Part shown: one piece after another, positions 20,728-20,773 of the stretch
Layout of the letters: every line of letters starts with the position of its first letter
How positions within the stretch are numbered: the first letter of the stretch is position 1
NCBI GenBank assembly: GCA_025060675.1
Contig: JANXBI010000065.1
Span: forward strand, 1 to 20,773
DNA from: Candidatus Caldatribacterium sp.
GTDB lineage: Bacteria > Atribacterota > Atribacteria > Atribacterales > Caldatribacteriaceae
Length of the DNA: 20,773 nt
Direction of reading: 5' to 3'
Notes under the pieces: generated by a model
Told to the model about the DNA's origin: nothing
Databases searched by the model: none
What the model saw: only the letters and a program-made list of their open reading frames with translations
Made by a program: the position numbers and the translations under genes

Positions 20728-20773
20728 TGGTGGGCCTATCTGGATTTGAACCAGAGACCTCACGCTTATCAGG
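20728..20773 (-). tRNA. tRNA-Ile (GAT anticodon), 5' half beyond the window
   Basis: The visible 3' part on the minus strand has the anticodon loop CTGATAA (anticodon GAT), the T arm with GGTTCAAATCC, the acceptor strand TAGGCCC and an encoded CCA (20728-20730). It lies 12 bases upstream of tRNA-Ala in the same direction, so the two are probably co-transcribed. Confidence 0.9.

Noticed and set aside
1..20773. CRISPR arrays, insertion sequences, phage or toxin-antitoxin modules
   Set aside because: No regularly spaced repeats, transposase or integrase-like proteins, or paired small toxin/antitoxin genes were found on either strand.

Overview
The window looks like a chromosomal stretch from a diderm, probably thermophilic and saccharolytic anaerobic bacterium. 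The reasons are: strong AAGGAGG-type ribosome binding sites; bacterial -35/-10 promoters; a sugar-binding protein with a type I signal peptide and no lipobox cysteine (so free in a periplasm); charged Lys/Glu/Arg-rich proteins; and a gene set for sugar uptake and fermentation. A lineage such as Atribacterota (Caldatribacterium-like) or Thermotogota would fit, but that is an impression; no marker gene here fixes the phylum.

Region 1 (1-10360, minus strand) is one long catabolic operon read right to left: sugar isomerase/epimerase, zinc alcohol dehydrogenase, LacI-family regulator, sugar-binding protein, two membrane permeases, a small two-helix membrane protein, two different ABC ATPases, a second sugar epimerase of the D-tagatose 3-epimerase type, and an iron alcohol dehydrogenase cut by the window edge. 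A promoter (TTGACA, 18 bp, CATAAT) is followed at once by a palindrome, AAAACGTTTT, which suits a LacI-family repressor encoded inside the same operon. The natural reading is regulated import of a sugar or polyol followed by epimerisation and redox conversion. The substrate cannot be read from the sequence. The two ATPases are unequal: one has lost the H-loop histidine.

Region 2 (10477-16461) holds central-metabolism genes: an aldo/keto reductase (+), pyruvate kinase (-), a DUF1624-type membrane protein (+), 6-phosphogluconate dehydrogenase (+) and a LarA-type nickel-pincer racemase homologue (+). The last two overlap in a GTGA start/stop and are probably co-transcribed. Pyruvate kinase and the membrane protein diverge from a 35-bp gap containing two opposed extended -10 promoters, each placed so that its mRNA would begin at or next to the start codon (leaderless).

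Region 3 (16462-20773) carries a secreted/membrane thiol-redox protein (unknown domain, thioredoxin-like CPVC domain, CcdA/DsbD-type membrane domain), a long perfect hairpin between convergent genes, a second aldo/keto reductase (-), a NodS-like methyltransferase (+), tRNA-Pro(TGG) (+), a possible small gene remnant, and two minus-strand tRNAs, Ala(CGC) and a truncated Ile(GAT).

No insertion sequence, CRISPR array, phage module or replication origin was seen. The most distinctive points are the asymmetric ABC ATPase pair, the competing hairpins at the binding-protein/permease junction, the back-to-back leaderless promoters and the unusual domain order of the thiol-redox protein.
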